Source: Cyclobacteriaceae bacterium (lineage in GTDB: Bacteria; Bacteroidota; Bacteroidia; Cytophagales; Cyclobacteriaceae). From it: a DNA stretch of 6,726 nt. The notes beneath the pieces were generated by a model. That model made no database searches, was not told where the DNA came from, and was given only the letters and a program-made list of their open reading frames with translations. A program made the translations under genes and the position numbers. This document shows, piece by piece, positions 5,338 to 6,726 of the stretch (positions within the stretch are counted from its first letter, which is position 1; every line of letters begins with the position of its first letter). The stretch is from positions 1 through 6,726 of the forward strand of contig JAOUOM010000108.1 of NCBI GenBank assembly GCA_029880385.1, written 5' to 3'.

Positions 5338-6303
5338 ATGATTGACACAATTAACAGGAACACACCTGTTTCGAAACAGGCATTGATAGAAGGGATCTTA
5401 CAGTTAAAAAAAGAAAAAAATGCAGTCCTGCTGGCTCACTATTACCAGGATCCTGACATACAGGATGTAGCCGACTATGTGGGCGACAGCCTGGGGTTGT
5501 CACAGCAGGCCGCTGCTACCGATGCCGACATCATCGTATTTGCAGGTGTCCATTTTATGGCAGAAACAGCCAAAATCATCAACCCGTCCAAAAAAGTCCT
5601 TCTCCCGGATGTCACCGCCTCCTGTTCATTGGCCGAATCCTGCACGCCCCCCGGTTTTGCTCAATTCCTGCATGCCAACCCGGATCATGTGGTCATTTCA
5701 TACATCAATTGCTCCGCCGAAATCAAGGCGATGAGCGACATAATCTGTACATCGGCCAATGCAGAAAAAATCGTCAATTCCGTCCCTGCCGGTCAGCCCA
5801 TCATTTTTGCGCCTGACAAAAACCTAGGTGCTTACATCATGAAAAAAACCGGAAGGGAAATGCTGCTTTGGGATGGTGCCTGCATCGTACATGAAGCTTT
5901 TGCCATAGACAAAATTCTGACATTGCGCAATGAACATCCGGATGCGAAATTTATCGCGCATCCTGAATCGGAAGAAAATATCCTCAAAGTAGCCTCCTAC
6001 GTGGGATCCACTACCGGTATGATCAATTTTGCCAAAACCAATCCGGCCAACAAATTTATCGTGGCCACTGAAGCCGGGCTGTTGCACCAGATGCAAAAAG
6101 AAGTACCGGACAAAATCCTTATCCCCGCCCCTGCCGAAGAAGACAACAACTGTGCCTGTAGCGAGTGTGCCTTTATGAAGGTAAACACCCTGGAAAAATT
6201 GTACCGGTGCCTGTTAAATGAACAGCCTGAAATCACCATGCCGGAAGAACTCCGCTTAAAGGCCCTCAAACCCCTCGAACGGATGCTCGAACTTTCCCGC
6301 TAA
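5338..6303 (+). CDS. nadA: Quinolinate synthase (NadA)
   Basis: NadA is a cytoplasmic [4Fe-4S] enzyme that condenses iminoaspartate with dihydroxyacetone phosphate to give quinolinate, the precursor of NAD. The 321 residues fit the family. Visible hallmarks are AHYYQDPDIQDVADYVGDSL (33-52) with substrate-binding His34 and Tyr36, Cys96 in DVTASCSLAESC, Cys182 and His185 in GACIVHEAF, His208 in IAHPESE, the Thr pair in YVGSTTGMI (221-229), and NCACSECAFM (271-280) followed by NTLEKL. Three conserved cysteines bind the cluster: Cys96, Cys182 and one of Cys272, Cys274 or Cys277, which cannot be told apart with certainty here. The ATG at 5338 gives the expected short N-terminal extension. nadB follows after 6 bases, so the two are co-transcribed and supply consecutive steps. 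The reactive iminoaspartate made by NadB is used directly by NadA. Confidence 0.97.
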   Translation: MIDTINRNTPVSKQALIEGILQLKKEKNAVLLAHYYQDPDIQDVADYVGDSLGLSQQAAATDADIIVFAGVHFMAETAKIINPSKKVLLPDVTASCSLAESCTPPGFAQFLHANPDHVVISYINCSAEIKAMSDIICTSANAEKIVNSVPAGQPIIFAPDKNLGAYIMKKTGREMLLWDGACIVHEAFAIDKILTLRNEHPDAKFIAHPESEENILKVASYVGSTTGMINFAKTNPANKFIVATEAGLLHQMQKEVPDKILIPAPAEEDNNCACSECAFMKVNTLEKLYRCLLNEQPEITMPEELRLKALKPLERMLELSR

Positions 6304-6309
6304 TCACCG

Positions 6310-6726
6310 ATGTACACGTTTGACTACCTTGTTATCGGATCAGGTGTGGCAGGCCTTTCCTACGCACTTAAAGTAGCGCAAAACCAACCGGATGCCCGTA
6401 TCGCCATCGTCACCAAAGCAGGCGAAAGCGAATCCAATACCAAATATGCACAGGGAGGAGTGGCAGTGGTTCTCGATCAACTGCTCGATTCATTCGAAGA
6501 ACATATCGAAGACACACTCAAAGCCGGTGACGGACTGTGCGATCCCGATATTGTACGACTGGTGGTCACGGAAGGGCCGGAAAGACTAAAAGAGTTGATC
6601 GAATGGGGAGTGGATTTTGATGAGAAAACCGAAGGTACATACGACCTGGGCCGTGAGGGCGGTCACTCCAAAAACAGGATCCTGCACCACAAAGACATTA
6701 CAGGGCTTGAAATCGAGCGCACACTC
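6310..6726 (+). CDS. nadB: L-aspartate oxidase (NadB), N-terminal part (3' end outside window)
   Basis: The open frame starts at ATG 6310 and runs off the right edge after 139 residues; full-length NadB has about 530. NadB is a flavoprotein that oxidises L-aspartate to iminoaspartate using oxygen or fumarate. The N-terminus has the FAD-binding signature VIGSGVAGLSYAL (8-20), followed by SNTKYAQGGVAVV (about 45-57), which contacts flavin and substrate, and the segment HIEDTLKAGDGLCD typical of the family. GREGGHSKNRILH lies near residues 116-128 and is strongly conserved in NadB. The related succinate dehydrogenase and fumarate reductase flavoproteins share the fold, but the AQGGVA and REGGHS context and the adjacent nadA make NadB the clear choice. 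The reading frame is intact as far as the window shows. Confidence 0.95.
   Translation, partial: MYTFDYLVIGSGVAGLSYALKVAQNQPDARIAIVTKAGESESNTKYAQGGVAVVLDQLLDSFEEHIEDTLKAGDGLCDPDIVRLVVTEGPERLKELIEWGVDFDEKTEGTYDLGREGGHSKNRILHHKDITGLEIERTL

Noticed and set aside
1..6726. Search for tRNA, rRNA, CRISPR array, insertion sequence or phage attachment site
   Set aside because: The sequence is almost fully coding with housekeeping genes, and the gaps (98, 65 and 159 bases) hold no such structure.

Overview
This window looks like an ordinary chromosomal stretch of a Bacteroidota bacterium, probably of the Cytophagales or a relative. The grounds are an LpxC-FabZ fusion protein (typical of Bacteroidota and Chlorobi), lpx genes directly downstream of an HD-type hydrolase tail, almost no Shine-Dalgarno sequences, A-rich leaders, and intergenic boxes matching the Bacteroidota -7 promoter consensus TAnnTTTG. 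The order-level placement is inference; no rRNA or other marker is present.

Positions 1-4013 hold five tightly packed plus-strand genes: the 3' end of a probable HD-domain hydrolase, lpxD, the lpxC-fabZ fusion, lpxA and an ABC transporter ATPase. The gaps are 8, 3, -4 and 3 bases, so they probably form one transcript. LpxA, LpxC and LpxD carry out the first, second and third steps of lipid A synthesis. The FabZ domain draws on the same 3-hydroxyacyl-ACP pool for ordinary fatty acid elongation. All recognised catalytic residues of these enzymes are present. The ABC ATPase has good Walker A, signature and Walker B motifs but lacks the usual Q-loop Gln and switch His.

Positions 4014-5337 hold two separately transcribed genes of unknown function. 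The first encodes a small lipoprotein behind its own promoter. The second encodes a 166-residue soluble protein with a very basic tail. Between them an A/T-rich terminator hairpin ends in a sequence that is also an exact -7 promoter box, placed so that the second mRNA would be almost leaderless.

Positions 5338-6726 hold nadA and the start of nadB, the two enzymes that make quinolinate from L-aspartate for NAD synthesis. They are 6 bases apart. A cluster of three ATTCCG half-sites upstream of nadA could be an operator.

I found no rRNA, tRNA, CRISPR array, insertion sequence, phage gene or attachment site, and no clear sign of an undescribed multi-gene system. The items most worth a second look are the overlapping terminator and promoter, the half-site cluster before nadA, and the unusual ATPase in the lpx operon.
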